Positions 51,583 to 60,991 of a stretch of DNA of 64,000 bases are shown here, in pieces; position 1 is the first letter of the stretch, and every line of letters starts with the position of its first letter. The translations under genes and the position numbers were made by a program. This stretch comes from Aquipseudomonas alcaligenes_A (GTDB lineage Bacteria > Pseudomonadota > Gammaproteobacteria > Pseudomonadales > Pseudomonadaceae): the NCBI GenBank assembly GCA_048595745.1, contig CP184361.1; one strand, given 5' to 3'. The notes under the pieces are model-generated. The model had not been told where the DNA came from. It searched no databases and was given only the letters and a program-made list of their open reading frames with translations.

Positions 51583-53358
51583 ATGATGCGCAGCCACTAT
51601 TGCGGCCAGTTGAACGAGAGCCTGGATGGCCAGGAAATCACCCTTTGCGGCTGGGTGCACCGCCGTCGTGATCATGGTGGTGTGATCTTCCTCGATATCC
51701 GTGACCGTGAAGGTCTGGCCCAGGTGGTATTTGACCCGGATCGCGCCGAAACCTTCGCCAAGGCCGACCGCGTGCGCAGCGAATATGTGGTCAAGGTCAC
51801 CGGCAAGGTGCGTCTGCGCCCCGAGGGTGCGCGCAACGCCAACATGGCCAGCGGCGCCATCGAGGTGCTGGGTTACGAGCTGGAAGTGCTGAACCAGGCC
51901 GAGACCCCGCCCTTCCCGCTGGACGAGTACTCCGACGTGGGCGAGGAAACCCGTCTGCGTTATCGCTTCATCGACCTGCGCCGCCCGGAAATGGCCGCCA
52001 AGCTGAAGCTGCGCTCGCGCATCACCAGCAGCATCCGTCGCTACCTGGATGACAATGGCTTCCTCGACGTCGAAACGCCGATTCTGACCCGCGCCACCCC
52101 GGAAGGCGCGCGTGACTACCTGGTGCCGAGCCGCACCCACGCCGGCAGCTTCTTCGCCCTGCCGCAGTCGCCGCAGCTGTTCAAGCAGCTGCTGATGGTC
52201 GCGGGCTTCGACCGCTACTACCAGATCGCCAAGTGCTTCCGCGACGAGGACCTGCGCGCCGACCGTCAGCCGGAATTCACCCAGATCGACATCGAGACCA
52301 GCTTCCTCGACGAGAACGACATCATGGGCCTCACCGAGACCATGATCCGCAACCTGTTCAAGGAAGTACTGGGCGTCGAGTTCGGCGAGCTGCCGCACAT
52401 GACCCTGGCCGAGGCCATGCGCCGTTTCGGCTCCGACAAGCCGGACCTGCGCATCCCGCTGGAGCTGGTGGATGTCGCCGACCAACTCAAAGACGTCGAG
52501 TTCAAGGTGTTCTCCGGCCCGGCCAACGATCCGAAAGGTCGCGTCGCCGCCCTGCGCGTGCCGGGTGCCGCGTCCATGCCGCGTAGCCAGATCGACGACT
52601 ACACCAAGTTCGTCGGCAACTACGGCGCCAAAGGCCTGGCCTACATCAAGGTCAACGAGCGCGCCAAAGGCGTCGAGGGCCTGCAGTCGCCGATCGTCAA
52701 GTTCATTCCGGAAGACAACCTCAAGGTCATTCTGGATCGCGTTGGTGCCGTCGACGGCGACATCGTGTTCTTTGGTGCCGACCGCGCCAAGGTGGTCTGC
52801 GACGCCCTGGGCGCCCTGCGCATCAAGGTCGGTCACGACCTGAACCTGCTCACCTGCGAGTGGGCGCCGCTGTGGGTGGTCGACTTCCCGATGTTCGAGG
52901 AGAACGACGATGGCAGCCTGACCGCCATGCACCATCCTTTCACGTCGCCCAAGTGCACTCCGGAAGAGCTCAAGGCCAACCCGGCCGGGGCGCTGTCGCG
53001 CGCCTACGACATGGTGCTTAACGGCACCGAGCTGGGCGGCGGCTCCATCCGTATCCACGACAAAAAGATGCAGCAGGCGGTATTCGAAGTCCTCGGTATC
53101 AGCGAGGCGGAGCAGGAAGAGAAGTTCGGCTTCCTGCTGGATGCACTGAAGTTCGGTGCGCCGCCGCATGGTGGCCTGGCCTTTGGTCTGGATCGCCTGG
53201 TGATGCTGATGACCGGCGCCGCCTCGATCCGCGAAGTGATCGCCTTCCCGAAAACCCAGAGCGCGGCCTGCGTCATGACGCAGGCGCCGGGCCTGGTTGA
53301 CGCCAAGGCGCTGCGCGAGCTGCATATCCGCCTGCGCGAACAGCCCAAGGCTGAGTAA
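51583..53358 (+). CDS. aspS: Aspartyl-tRNA synthetase (non-discriminating type likely)
   Basis: Charges tRNA-Asp, and in Pseudomonas probably tRNA-Asn too. The product is 591 residues from ATG 51583, identical in start to P. aeruginosa (MMRSHYCGQLNESLDGQEIT). OB-fold anticodon domain (~1-110), class II motif 2 FRDEDLRADRQPEFTQID (~219-236), bacterial GAD insertion (~290-420), motif 3 GLAFGLDRLVMLMTGA (~530-545). Complete. Confidence 0.97.
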   Translation: MMRSHYCGQLNESLDGQEITLCGWVHRRRDHGGVIFLDIRDREGLAQVVFDPDRAETFAKADRVRSEYVVKVTGKVRLRPEGARNANMASGAIEVLGYELEVLNQAETPPFPLDEYSDVGEETRLRYRFIDLRRPEMAAKLKLRSRITSSIRRYLDDNGFLDVETPILTRATPEGARDYLVPSRTHAGSFFALPQSPQLFKQLLMVAGFDRYYQIAKCFRDEDLRADRQPEFTQIDIETSFLDENDIMGLTETMIRNLFKEVLGVEFGELPHMTLAEAMRRFGSDKPDLRIPLELVDVADQLKDVEFKVFSGPANDPKGRVAALRVPGAASMPRSQIDDYTKFVGNYGAKGLAYIKVNERAKGVEGLQSPIVKFIPEDNLKVILDRVGAVDGDIVFFGADRAKVVCDALGALRIKVGHDLNLLTCEWAPLWVVDFPMFEENDDGSLTAMHHPFTSPKCTPEELKANPAGALSRAYDMVLNGTELGGGSIRIHDKKMQQAVFEVLGISEAEQEEKFGFLLDALKFGAPPHGGLAFGLDRLVMLMTGAASIREVIAFPKTQSAACVMTQAPGLVDAKALRELHIRLREQPKAE

Positions 53359-53369
53359 GCGGTAGCAAC

Positions 53370-53394
53370 AGGAGCCTGGCATGCCAGGCTCCTT
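53370..53394 (+). terminator. Terminator after aspS
   Basis: Hairpin AGGAGCCTGGC-AT-GCCAGGCTCCTT with a short T tract, 12 bases after the stop. Confidence 0.75.
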
Positions 53395-53438
53395 GCATTC
53401 AGGCACGACAAAATCGATTGAAACTGACGGAGTGAGTT

Positions 53439-54188
53439 ATGGCCGGTCATTCCAAATGGGCCAACATCAAGCACCGCAAGGGGCGCCAGGACGCCAAGCG
53501 CGGCAAGATCTTTACCAAGCTGATTCGTGAGCTGACCGTGGCGGCCAAGCATGGCGGTCCGGTGCCGGCGGATAATCCACGCCTGCGCCTGGCGGTCGAC
53601 AAGGCCCTTACGGCCAATATGTCGCGCGACGTGATTGACCGCGCCATCGCCCGTGGTGCCGGCAACACCGAAGCCGACAACATGATCGAGCTGAGCTACG
53701 AGGGCTACGCGCCGAGTGGCGTGGCGATCATCATCGAGGCCATGACTGACAACCGTAACCGTACCGCCGCCGAAGTGCGTCACGCCTTCACCAAGTGCGG
53801 TGGCAACCTCGGCACCGACGGTTCGGTGGCCTACATGTTCGAACGCAAGGGGCAGATCAGCTTCGCGCCGGGCGTGAGCGAGGACGCGCTGATGGAGGCG
53901 GCCCTGGAGGCCGGCGCCGATGATGTGGAGATTGGCGAGGACGGCTCGGCGCTGGTGTCGACCAGCTTCGCCGACTTCCTGGCGGTCAACGAGGCGCTCA
54001 CCGCTGCCGGTTTCAAGGGCGAAGAGGCCGAAGTGGCGATGATTCCCTCGACCATGGCGCCGATCACCGATCTGGACACCGCCAAGAAGGTGCTCAAGCT
54101 GATCGACATGCTGGAAGATCTGGACGACGTGCAGAACGTCTACCACAACGCCGAAATCCCTGACGAGATCATGGAGCAGCTGGACTGA
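53439..54188 (+). CDS. yebC: YebC/PmpR family transcription or translation regulator
   Basis: The product is 249 residues, starting MAGHSKWANIKHRKGRQDAK, the invariant family start. YebC proteins (TACO1 family) relieve ribosome stalling on proline-rich stretches in some bacteria, and in P. aeruginosa the homologue PmpR represses the quinolone-signal regulator pqsR. Three-domain fold; no unusual residue. Synteny between aspS and ruvC is conserved. Confidence 0.96.
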   Translation: MAGHSKWANIKHRKGRQDAKRGKIFTKLIRELTVAAKHGGPVPADNPRLRLAVDKALTANMSRDVIDRAIARGAGNTEADNMIELSYEGYAPSGVAIIIEAMTDNRNRTAAEVRHAFTKCGGNLGTDGSVAYMFERKGQISFAPGVSEDALMEAALEAGADDVEIGEDGSALVSTSFADFLAVNEALTAAGFKGEEAEVAMIPSTMAPITDLDTAKKVLKLIDMLEDLDDVQNVYHNAEIPDEIMEQLD

Positions 54189-54204
54189 TCCCGCTGCGTC
54201 GGCC

Positions 54205-54242
54205 GAAGCCGGAAGTCGCCTCGCGCGCTTCCGGCTTTTTTA
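54205..54242 (+). terminator. Terminator after yebC
   Basis: Stem AAGCCGGAAG...CTTCCGGCTT with an imperfect loop and a TTTTTTAT tail. Confidence 0.9.
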
Positions 54243-54269
54243 TATGCGCGGCGCTCCGTATACTCGCGG

Positions 54270-54285
54270 CTGGATAAATAGACAG
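54270..54285. promoter_or_regulatory. LexA (SOS) box upstream of ruvCAB
   Basis: CTGGATAAATAGACAG fits the CTG-N10-CAG palindrome with an AT-rich centre, 28 bases before the ruvC ATG. It predicts that the ruvC-ruvA-ruvB operon is induced by DNA damage. Confidence 0.72.
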
Positions 54286-54313
54286 TGCCCAGGCGCGTGG
54301 AGCTGAACCCGGC

Positions 54314-54838
54314 ATGACCCTGATTCTCGGCATCGACCCTGGTTCGCGCACCACCGGTTACGGCGTGGTGCGTGATACCGGGCGTGGGTGCGAATACGTG
54401 GCCTCCGGCTGTATCCGCACCGGCGATGGTGACCTGGCCAGCCGCCTGCAGGTGGTGTTTCGCGGTGTGGGCGAAGTGATTCGCCTGCACGGGCCGGTGA
54501 CCATGGGTATCGAGCAGGTATTCATGGCCAAGAACGCCGACTCCGCGCTCAAGCTCGGTCAGGCGCGGGGCGCGGCGATAGTCGCCGGCATCGAGGCGGG
54601 TCTGGATGTCAATGAATACACCGCCAGTCAGGTCAAGCAGGCTATCGCCGGCACCGGGGGGGCGGACAAGCAGCAGGTGATGATGATGGTCATGCACCTG
54701 CTCAAGCTTACCCAGAAGCCGCAGATCGACGCCTCCGACGCTCTGGCTATCGCCCTCTGCCATGCCCATCACCGGCAGAGCCTGATTCCCCATGGGCTGC
54801 TCGGTGCCAAGCGGCGCAGCGGTCGCCTGCGCCTGTAA
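54314..54838 (+). CDS. ruvC: Holliday junction endonuclease RuvC
   Basis: Resolves Holliday junctions by paired nicks. The product is 174 residues. Catalytic carboxylates: Asp in LILGIDPGSRTTGYGVV (~7), Glu in MGIEQVFMAKNADSALKLGQ (~66), and Asp/His in DASDALAIALCHAHHRQ (~138-146). First gene of ruvCAB. Confidence 0.97.
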   Translation: MTLILGIDPGSRTTGYGVVRDTGRGCEYVASGCIRTGDGDLASRLQVVFRGVGEVIRLHGPVTMGIEQVFMAKNADSALKLGQARGAAIVAGIEAGLDVNEYTASQVKQAIAGTGGADKQQVMMMVMHLLKLTQKPQIDASDALAIALCHAHHRQSLIPHGLLGAKRRSGRLRL

Positions 54839-54855
54839 TAGAAGGAAGCGAATTC

Positions 54856-55461
54856 GTGATCGGACGCCTCAAGGGCACCCTGGCGGAGAAGCAGCCGCCA
54901 CATTTGATCCTCGACGTGAATGGCGTCGGCTATGAGCTGGAAGTGCCGATGACCACGCTTTACCGCCTGCCGGCGGTGGGGCAGGGGGTGACGCTGCACA
55001 CCCATCTGGTGGTGCGCGAGGATGCCCACCTGCTCTACGGCTTTTTCGAGAAGCGCGAGCGCGAGCTATTTCGTGAGCTGATCCGTCTCAATGGCGTCGG
55101 TCCCAAGCTGGCCCTGGCGTTGATGTCCGGGCTGGAAGTGGACGAGCTAGTGCGCTGCGTGCAGGCCCAGGACACCTCGACCCTGGTAAAGATCCCTGGC
55201 GTCGGCAAGAAGACCGCCGAGCGACTGCTGGTTGAACTCAAGGATCGCTTCAAGGCCTGGGAAACCATGCAGTCCATCGCCACGCTGGTGGTGGAACCTC
55301 GTGCCGGCGTGGCAGTCTCAAGCGCGGAGAGCGACGCCTTGAGCGCATTGATCGCCCTCGGCTTCAAGCCGCAGGAAGCCAGCAAGGCTGTGGCGGCGAT
55401 CAAGGAAGAGGGGCTGTCCAGCGAAGAAATGATCCGTCGAGCCCTCAAGGGCATGGTCTAA
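54856..55461 (+). CDS. ruvA: Holliday junction branch-migration protein RuvA
   Basis: Tetramer that binds the junction and loads RuvB. The product is 201 residues from GTG (GGAAG upstream). OB-fold start MIGRLKGTLAEKQPPHLILD, helix-hairpin-helix motifs LNGVGPKLALALMSG and IPGVGKKTAERLLVELKDR, C-terminal RuvB-binding domain after a linker. Confidence 0.97.
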   Translation: MIGRLKGTLAEKQPPHLILDVNGVGYELEVPMTTLYRLPAVGQGVTLHTHLVVREDAHLLYGFFEKRERELFRELIRLNGVGPKLALALMSGLEVDELVRCVQAQDTSTLVKIPGVGKKTAERLLVELKDRFKAWETMQSIATLVVEPRAGVAVSSAESDALSALIALGFKPQEASKAVAAIKEEGLSSEEMIRRALKGMV

Positions 55462-55464
55462 GCA

Positions 55465-56514
55465 GTGATCGAAGCCGACCGTCTCATTACCGCCAGCAGC
55501 CGCGACCGCGATGAGCAGCTGGATCGCGCCATCCGCCCCCTGGCGCTGGCTGAATACATCGGTCAGCCGGTGGTGCGCGAGCAGATGGAGCTGTTCATCC
55601 AGGCTGCCAAGAACCGTCAGGAAGCCCTCGACCACACCTTGATCTTCGGCCCGCCCGGCCTGGGCAAGACCACCCTGGCCAACATCATTGCCCAGGAAAT
55701 GGGCGTATCGATCAAGAGCACCTCGGGCCCGGTGTTGGAGCGCCCGGGCGACCTGGCCGCGCTGCTGACCAATCTGGAACCGGGCGACGTGCTGTTCGTC
55801 GACGAGATCCATCGCCTGTCGCCTGTGGTCGAGGAAGTGCTGTACCCGGCCATGGAGGACTTCCAGCTCGACATCATGATCGGCGAGGGGCCGGCCGCGC
55901 GCTCGATCAAGCTCGACCTGCCGCCCTTTACCCTGGTCGGCGCCACCACCCGCGCCGGCATGCTGACCAACCCACTGCGCGACCGCTTCGGCATCGTCCA
56001 GCGCCTGGAGTTCTACTCCAGCGAGGATTTGGCCACCATCGTCAGCCGTTCGGCCGGCATTCTTGGGCTGCATATCGACCCCGCAGGCGCCTTCGAGATT
56101 GCTCGTCGCGCCCGCGGCACGCCGCGTATCGCCAACCGCCTGCTGCGCCGCGTGCGCGACTTCGCCGAGGTGCGCGCCGGCGGGCAGATCAGCCGTGGCA
56201 TCGCCGACCAGGCGCTGAACATGCTGGATGTTGACGAACGTGGCTTCGACCACCAGGACCGGCGTCTACTGCTGGCCATGATCGACAAGTTCGACGGCGG
56301 GCCGGTGGGTATTGACAACCTGGCGGCGGCTATTGGCGAAGAACGCGGCACCATCGAGGACGTGCTCGAGCCTTACCTGATCCAGCAGGGCTACATCATG
56401 CGCACGCCGCGGGGCAGAGTGGTGACGCGGCACGCCTACCTGCACTTTGGCCTGAATTTGCCGAAGCGCCTGGGCGATGCGCCGGTCGCGGATCTGTTCG
56501 ACGGCAACGATTAG
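55465..56514 (+). CDS. ruvB: Holliday junction helicase RuvB
   Basis: AAA+ hexameric motor. The product is 349 residues from GTG, three bases after ruvA. Walker A GPPGLGKTTLANIIA (~64), Walker B LFVDEIHRLS (~111), sensor 1 LVGATTRAGMLTNPLRDRFG (~154), winged-helix C-terminal domain. Confidence 0.97.
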   Translation: MIEADRLITASSRDRDEQLDRAIRPLALAEYIGQPVVREQMELFIQAAKNRQEALDHTLIFGPPGLGKTTLANIIAQEMGVSIKSTSGPVLERPGDLAALLTNLEPGDVLFVDEIHRLSPVVEEVLYPAMEDFQLDIMIGEGPAARSIKLDLPPFTLVGATTRAGMLTNPLRDRFGIVQRLEFYSSEDLATIVSRSAGILGLHIDPAGAFEIARRARGTPRIANRLLRRVRDFAEVRAGGQISRGIADQALNMLDVDERGFDHQDRRLLLAMIDKFDGGPVGIDNLAAAIGEERGTIEDVLEPYLIQQGYIMRTPRGRVVTRHAYLHFGLNLPKRLGDAPVADLFDGND

Positions 56515-56567
56515 TCGAAAAACAACGGCTTGCCCGGATTGGCAAGGCCAGGAGTAAACACTAGAGT

Positions 56568-57011
56568 ATGCGCGCGCAAAACGAGGCCCAGCCTTTTGCC
56601 CTCAAGTGTCGGGTGTATTACGAGGACACCGACGCTGGCGGCATCGTCTACTACGTCAACTACCTCAAGTTTATGGAGCGGGCTCGTACCGAGTGCCTGC
56701 GCAGTCTGGGTTTCGCCCAATCGCAGCTGGCGGGGGAGAACCTGCTGTTCGTCGTGCATTCCGCCGAGGCGCGCTATCACGCGCCGGCCCGGCTGGACGA
56801 CGAACTTTTTATCACGGCCGAGGTGATCGAGTTAAACCGTGCCAGCCTGCGCTTTCGTCAACAGGTGCGGCGGGCAACGGATGAGGCGCTGCTCTGCGAG
56901 GGGCAGTTCGTGGTGGCCTGTGTGCGCACCGACAATTTGAAACCCCGTGCCATTCCCGAAGCGCTGCGTGCAGCCTTCGCCGGCATGGGTCCAGTCACAG
57001 CAGGAGAGTAG
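56568..57011 (+). CDS. ybgC: Tol-Pal-associated acyl-CoA thioesterase YbgC
   Basis: Hotdog thioesterase that heads the tol-pal cluster and may link lipid metabolism to the envelope. The product is 147 residues, with the 4-hydroxybenzoyl-CoA thioesterase motif VYYEDTDAGGIVYYVNYLKFMERARTE (catalytic Asp ~20), of which the Tyr-Asp-Thr-Asp-Ala run is diagnostic. Followed by tolQ after one base. Confidence 0.95.
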   Translation: MRAQNEAQPFALKCRVYYEDTDAGGIVYYVNYLKFMERARTECLRSLGFAQSQLAGENLLFVVHSAEARYHAPARLDDELFITAEVIELNRASLRFRQQVRRATDEALLCEGQFVVACVRTDNLKPRAIPEALRAAFAGMGPVTAGE

Positions 57012-57012
57012 C

Positions 57013-57714
57013 GTGGAAGCAACAGCCAACGCCGTTGACCATATGTCGATGTGGAGCCTGATCAGCAACGCCAGTCTGGTGGTGCAGCTGGTCATGCTGA
57101 GCCTGGTCGCCGCCTCGGTGGTGTCCTGGATCATGATCTTCCAGCGCAGCACCATGCTGCGTGCGGCGAAGAAGTCCCTGGAGGTGTTCGAGGAGCGCTT
57201 CTGGTCCGGCATCGACCTGTCCAAGCTGTACCGCCAGGCCGGCAGCAACCCCGACCCGGATTGCGGTGTCGAGCAGATCTTCCGCGCCGGCTTCAAGGAG
57301 TTCTCCCGCCTGCGCCAGCAGTCTGGCGTCGATCCGGATGCGGTGATGGACGGCGTGGCCCGTGCCATGCGCGTGGCCATCTCGCGTGAGGAGGAGAAGC
57401 TCGAGCAGAGCCTGCCGTTCCTCGCCACAGTCGGTTCCACCAGCCCCTATATCGGCCTGTTCGGTACCGTGTGGGGCATCATGAACTCCTTCCGCGGCCT
57501 GGCTCAGGTACAGCAGGCGACCCTGGCCACCGTGGCCCCGGGTATCGCCGAGGCCCTTATCGCCACCGCCATCGGTCTGTTCGCTGCCATTCCGGCGGTG
57601 ATCGCCTACAACCGCTTTTCCGCCGGTGGCGATCGCCTGATCAGTCGTTACTACACCTTCGCTGACGAGTTCCAGGCGATCCTGCACCGCAAAGTGCACA
57701 CCAGCGAGGACTGA
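57013..57714 (+). CDS. tolQ: Tol-Pal proton-channel subunit TolQ
   Basis: MotA/ExbB-type inner-membrane protein that with TolR converts proton flow into force on TolA during outer-membrane constriction. The product is 233 residues from GTG 57013; the frame is open further upstream inside ybgC. Three membrane segments at ~20-42, 135-158 (FLATVGSTSPYIGLFGTVWG) and 168-192 (VAPGIAEALIATAIGLFAAI). Confidence 0.97.
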   Translation: MEATANAVDHMSMWSLISNASLVVQLVMLSLVAASVVSWIMIFQRSTMLRAAKKSLEVFEERFWSGIDLSKLYRQAGSNPDPDCGVEQIFRAGFKEFSRLRQQSGVDPDAVMDGVARAMRVAISREEEKLEQSLPFLATVGSTSPYIGLFGTVWGIMNSFRGLAQVQQATLATVAPGIAEALIATAIGLFAAIPAVIAYNRFSAGGDRLISRYYTFADEFQAILHRKVHTSED

Positions 57715-57724
57715 GGCTCAGCCC

Positions 57725-58183
57725 ATGGCCAGAATTCGCAACAGACGCAAGCCGGTCTCCGAGATGAACGTCGTGCCTTATATCGACGTGATGCTGGTGC
57801 TGCTGGTGATCTTCATGGTGACCGCGCCGATGCTCAACCAGGGCGTCAAGGTCGACCTGCCCAAGGTCTCCAGCGAGGTGCTGCCGCAGGACAATGACTC
57901 CCGCGTGCTGACCATCTCGATCAAGGCCGACAAGACCTACTACTGGAACATGGGCGACGAAGTCGATCCGGACCAGGGCAAGGCCAGCGAAACCGCCACC
58001 GTACTGCCGGCACTGGTGCAGACGGTGAGCGCGATCATGAGCCAGAACGCTGCCCAGGGTAAGAAGGTGCAGGTGTTCGTGCGCGGCGACAAGTCGGTCG
58101 ACTACGGCTCGGTCATGGCCGTGATGGGCGGCCTGCAGGAAGCCGGCGTGGGCAACGTCGGGCTGATCACCGAGGCGCCCTGA
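57725..58183 (+). CDS. tolR: Tol-Pal protein TolR
   Basis: Biopolymer transport subunit. The product is 152 residues with one membrane segment at ~20-40 carrying the essential proton-path Asp in VVPYIDVMLVLLVIFMVTAP (~23). The periplasmic domain follows. The stop overlaps the tolA ATG by one base. Confidence 0.97.
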   Translation: MARIRNRRKPVSEMNVVPYIDVMLVLLVIFMVTAPMLNQGVKVDLPKVSSEVLPQDNDSRVLTISIKADKTYYWNMGDEVDPDQGKASETATVLPALVQTVSAIMSQNAAQGKKVQVFVRGDKSVDYGSVMAVMGGLQEAGVGNVGLITEAP

Positions 58184-59136
58184 TGCAGCAGAAGAGCGTG
58201 CGCTCCTCGTCGGAAAGCTATTTCTGGCCAACGGTATGGGCCGTGACCATTCACGTCCTGCTGTTCGCCATGCTGTTCGTCAGCTTCCACTTCGCCCCGG
58301 AATTGCCGCCGGCGCGGCCGATTGTCCAGGCTACCCTGTACCAGTTGAAGTCGCAGAGCCAGGCGACTACCCAGACCACCCAGAAGATCGCTGGCGAAGC
58401 GCAGAAGACCAAGGCCCGCCAGTACGAGGTGGAGCAGCTGGAGACCAAGAAGGAAGAGCAGCAGAAGCAGGAAGCTGCGGAACAAAAGAAAGTCGCGGCG
58501 GCCAAACAGGCTGAAGAGAAGAAGCAAGCCGAGGCCAAGAAGGCCGAAGAGGCGAAGAAAGCGGCTGAGCAGAAGAAGCTGGCCGAAGTTGCCAAGAAAA
58601 AGGCCGAGGAAGAGAAGAAGAAAGCGGCTGCCGAGGAAGCGCGCAAGAAGGCGGCTGAGCAGGCGAAGAAGAAGGCGGCGGAAGAGGCCAAGAAGAAGGC
58701 CGCTGCCGAGGCCGCGAAGAAAAAAGCCCAGGAGGCCGCACGCAAGGCCGCCGAGGACAAGAAGGCACAGGCGCTGGCGGAGCTGCTGGGCGACACCACC
58801 GAACGTCAGCAGGCGCTGGCCGACGAGGTGGGCGACAAGGTGGCGGGCAGCCTCGACGACCTGATCATCAAACTGGTCAGCGAGCAGTGGCAGCGGCCGC
58901 CATCGGCGCGCAACGGCATGAGTGTCGAGGTGCTGATCCAGATGCTGCCCGATGGCACCATCGTCAATGCCTCGGTGACCCGTTCCAGTGGCGATTCGCC
59001 GTTCGATGCCTCGGCTGTCGCGGCAGTGAAGAACGTTGTGCGTATTCCTGAAATGCAGCAAGTCGATAGTGCCACTTTCAACGCCATGTACCGTCAGCGG
59101 CGGATGATTTTCAAACCGGAGGATTTGTCTCTGTGA
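58183..59136 (+). CDS. tolA: Tol-Pal tether protein TolA
   Basis: The product is 317 residues. Membrane helix at ~14-36 (VWAVTIHVLLFAMLFVSFHF), a long Lys/Ala/Glu-rich helical domain at ~70-205 made of EAKKKAAEE-type repeats that spans the periplasm, and a globular domain III at ~220-317 (VLIQMLPDGTIVNASVTRSS) that contacts Pal and TolB. Near-repetitive codons make the middle a likely place for length variation. Confidence 0.96.
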   Translation: MQQKSVRSSSESYFWPTVWAVTIHVLLFAMLFVSFHFAPELPPARPIVQATLYQLKSQSQATTQTTQKIAGEAQKTKARQYEVEQLETKKEEQQKQEAAEQKKVAAAKQAEEKKQAEAKKAEEAKKAAEQKKLAEVAKKKAEEEKKKAAAEEARKKAAEQAKKKAAEEAKKKAAAEAAKKKAQEAARKAAEDKKAQALAELLGDTTERQQALADEVGDKVAGSLDDLIIKLVSEQWQRPPSARNGMSVEVLIQMLPDGTIVNASVTRSSGDSPFDASAVAAVKNVVRIPEMQQVDSATFNAMYRQRRMIFKPEDLSL

Positions 59137-60431
59137 ACAGCTTGATTCGTATAGCGCTGCTCGGCCTGGCCCTGCTCGCGGGTGCCGTGCAGGCGGCAGA
59201 CCCCTTGGTGGTCTCGACCGGCAGCGACCGTGCCATTCCTATCGCCGTAGTGCCCTTTGGCTGGCAGGGTGGCACCGTGCTGCCCGAGGACCTGGCCACC
59301 GTGATCGGCAACGACCTGCGCAACAGCGGCATGTACGAGCCTATTCCGCGGCAGAACATGATCAGCCTGCCGACCTCGGCGGCCGAGATCATCTACCGCG
59401 ACTGGCAGGCCCTGGGCGCCCAGTACGTGATGGTCGGCAGCATCGTGCCGAGCGGCGCGCGCCTGCAGGTGCAGTTCGCCCTGTTCAACGTGGCGACCCA
59501 GCAGCAAGTGGTGGCCGGCACCGTCGGTGGCACCACCGACCAGCTGCGTGACATGGCCCACCATATCGCCGACCAGGCCTTCGAGAAGCTCACCGGTATC
59601 AAGGGCGCCTTCTCCACCAAGATGCTCTACGTCACCGCTGAGCGTTTCGGTGTGAACAACACCCGTTACACCCTGCAGCGCTCGGACTACGACGGCGCCC
59701 GTGGCGTGACCCTGCTGCAGTCGCGTGAGCCGATCCTGTCGCCGCGTTACGCGCCGGATGGCCGCCGCATCGCCTATGTGTCCTTCGAGCAGCGTCGCCC
59801 GCGCATCTTCATGCAGCACATCGACACCGGTCGCCGCGAGCAGCTGACCAACTTCGAGGGCCTCAACGGCGCGCCGGCCTTCTCGCCGGATGGCAATCGC
59901 CTGGCCTTCGTGCTGTCTAAGGACGGCAACCCGGAGATCTACGTGATGGACCTGGGCAGCCGCCAGATTCAGCGCGTGACCAATTCCGGTTCGATCGAGA
60001 CCGAGCCGTTCTGGGGTAAGGACGGGCAGACCCTGTACTTCACCAGCGACCGCGCCGGCAAGCCGCAGATCTACAAGCAGAGCATCTACGGCGGCGCGGC
60101 CCAGCGCGTGACCTTTACCGGCAACTACAACGCCAATCCGAAGCTGTCGGCCGACGAGAAGACCCTGGTGATGATTCACCGCCAGGACGGTTTCACCAAC
60201 TTCAAGGTGGCCGCCCAGGACCTGGTAACCAGCCGCCTGCGCATCCTCTCGGAGACTAGTCTGGACGACTCGCCCACTGTTGCGCCCAATGGCACCATGC
60301 TAATCTACGCCACCCGCCAGCAGGGTCGCGGAGTGCTGATGCTCGTGTCCACCAATGGACGCGTCAGACTGCCGATTCCCACCGCGCAAGGTGATGTTCG
60401 GGAGCCGTCCTGGTCTCCCTTCCTGAACTGA
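59133..60431 (+). CDS. tolB: Tol-Pal periplasmic beta-propeller TolB
   Basis: The product is 432 residues starting at GTG, overlapping the tolA stop by four bases. Signal peptide 1-21 (IALLGLALLAGAVQA-ADP), N-terminal alpha/beta domain, then a six-bladed propeller with repeats such as ILSPRYAPDGRRIAYVSFEQ and APAFSPDGNRLAFVLSKDGN. It binds Pal and TolA. Confidence 0.97.
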   Translation: MNSLIRIALLGLALLAGAVQAADPLVVSTGSDRAIPIAVVPFGWQGGTVLPEDLATVIGNDLRNSGMYEPIPRQNMISLPTSAAEIIYRDWQALGAQYVMVGSIVPSGARLQVQFALFNVATQQQVVAGTVGGTTDQLRDMAHHIADQAFEKLTGIKGAFSTKMLYVTAERFGVNNTRYTLQRSDYDGARGVTLLQSREPILSPRYAPDGRRIAYVSFEQRRPRIFMQHIDTGRREQLTNFEGLNGAPAFSPDGNRLAFVLSKDGNPEIYVMDLGSRQIQRVTNSGSIETEPFWGKDGQTLYFTSDRAGKPQIYKQSIYGGAAQRVTFTGNYNANPKLSADEKTLVMIHRQDGFTNFKVAAQDLVTSRLRILSETSLDDSPTVAPNGTMLIYATRQQGRGVLMLVSTNGRVRLPIPTAQGDVREPSWSPFLN

Positions 60432-60487
60432 TGCGGTAGCAACTTTTTCTGCTGTAAACACACCTAGAACTCATTAGGAGCTCCACC

Positions 60488-60985
60488 ATGGAAATGCTGA
60501 AATTTGGCAAATTTGCCGCTCTGAGCCTGGCCCTGGCCGTGGCTGTTGGTTGCTCGTCCAAAGGCGGCGACAACTCCGGCGAAGGCGCTGTTGACCCGAA
60601 CGCTGGCTACAACGCCAACGGCAGCGGCGTTGACGGTGCTCTGAGCGAAGAAGCCGCTCTGCGCGCCATCACCACCTTCTACTTCGAGTACGACAGCTCC
60701 GACCTGAAGCCGGAAGCCATGCGCGCTCTGGACGTACACGCCAAGGACCTGAAAGGCAACGGCGCTCGCGTCGTTCTGGAAGGCCACACCGACGAGCGCG
60801 GCACCCGCGAGTACAACATGGCTCTGGGCGAGCGTCGTGCCAAGGCCGTTCAGCGCTACCTGGTGCTGCAGGGCGTTTCCCCGGCTCAGCTGGAACTGGT
60901 TTCCTACGGTGAAGAGCGTCCGGTTGCTACCGGCAGCGACGAGTCCTCCTGGGCTCAGAACCGCCGCGTCGAACTGCGCAAGTAA
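60488..60985 (+). CDS. pal: Peptidoglycan-associated lipoprotein Pal
   Basis: Outer-membrane lipoprotein bound to peptidoglycan. The product is 165 residues. Lipobox AVAVGC (Cys ~21), OmpA-like domain at ~55-165 with the diaminopimelate-binding motif VVLEGHTDERGTREYNMALG and NRRVELRK end. AGGAG precedes the ATG. Codon use is strongly biased, as for a very abundant protein. Confidence 0.97.
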   Translation: MEMLKFGKFAALSLALAVAVGCSSKGGDNSGEGAVDPNAGYNANGSGVDGALSEEAALRAITTFYFEYDSSDLKPEAMRALDVHAKDLKGNGARVVLEGHTDERGTREYNMALGERRAKAVQRYLVLQGVSPAQLELVSYGEERPVATGSDESSWAQNRRVELRK

Positions 60986-60991
60986 TTCGCC

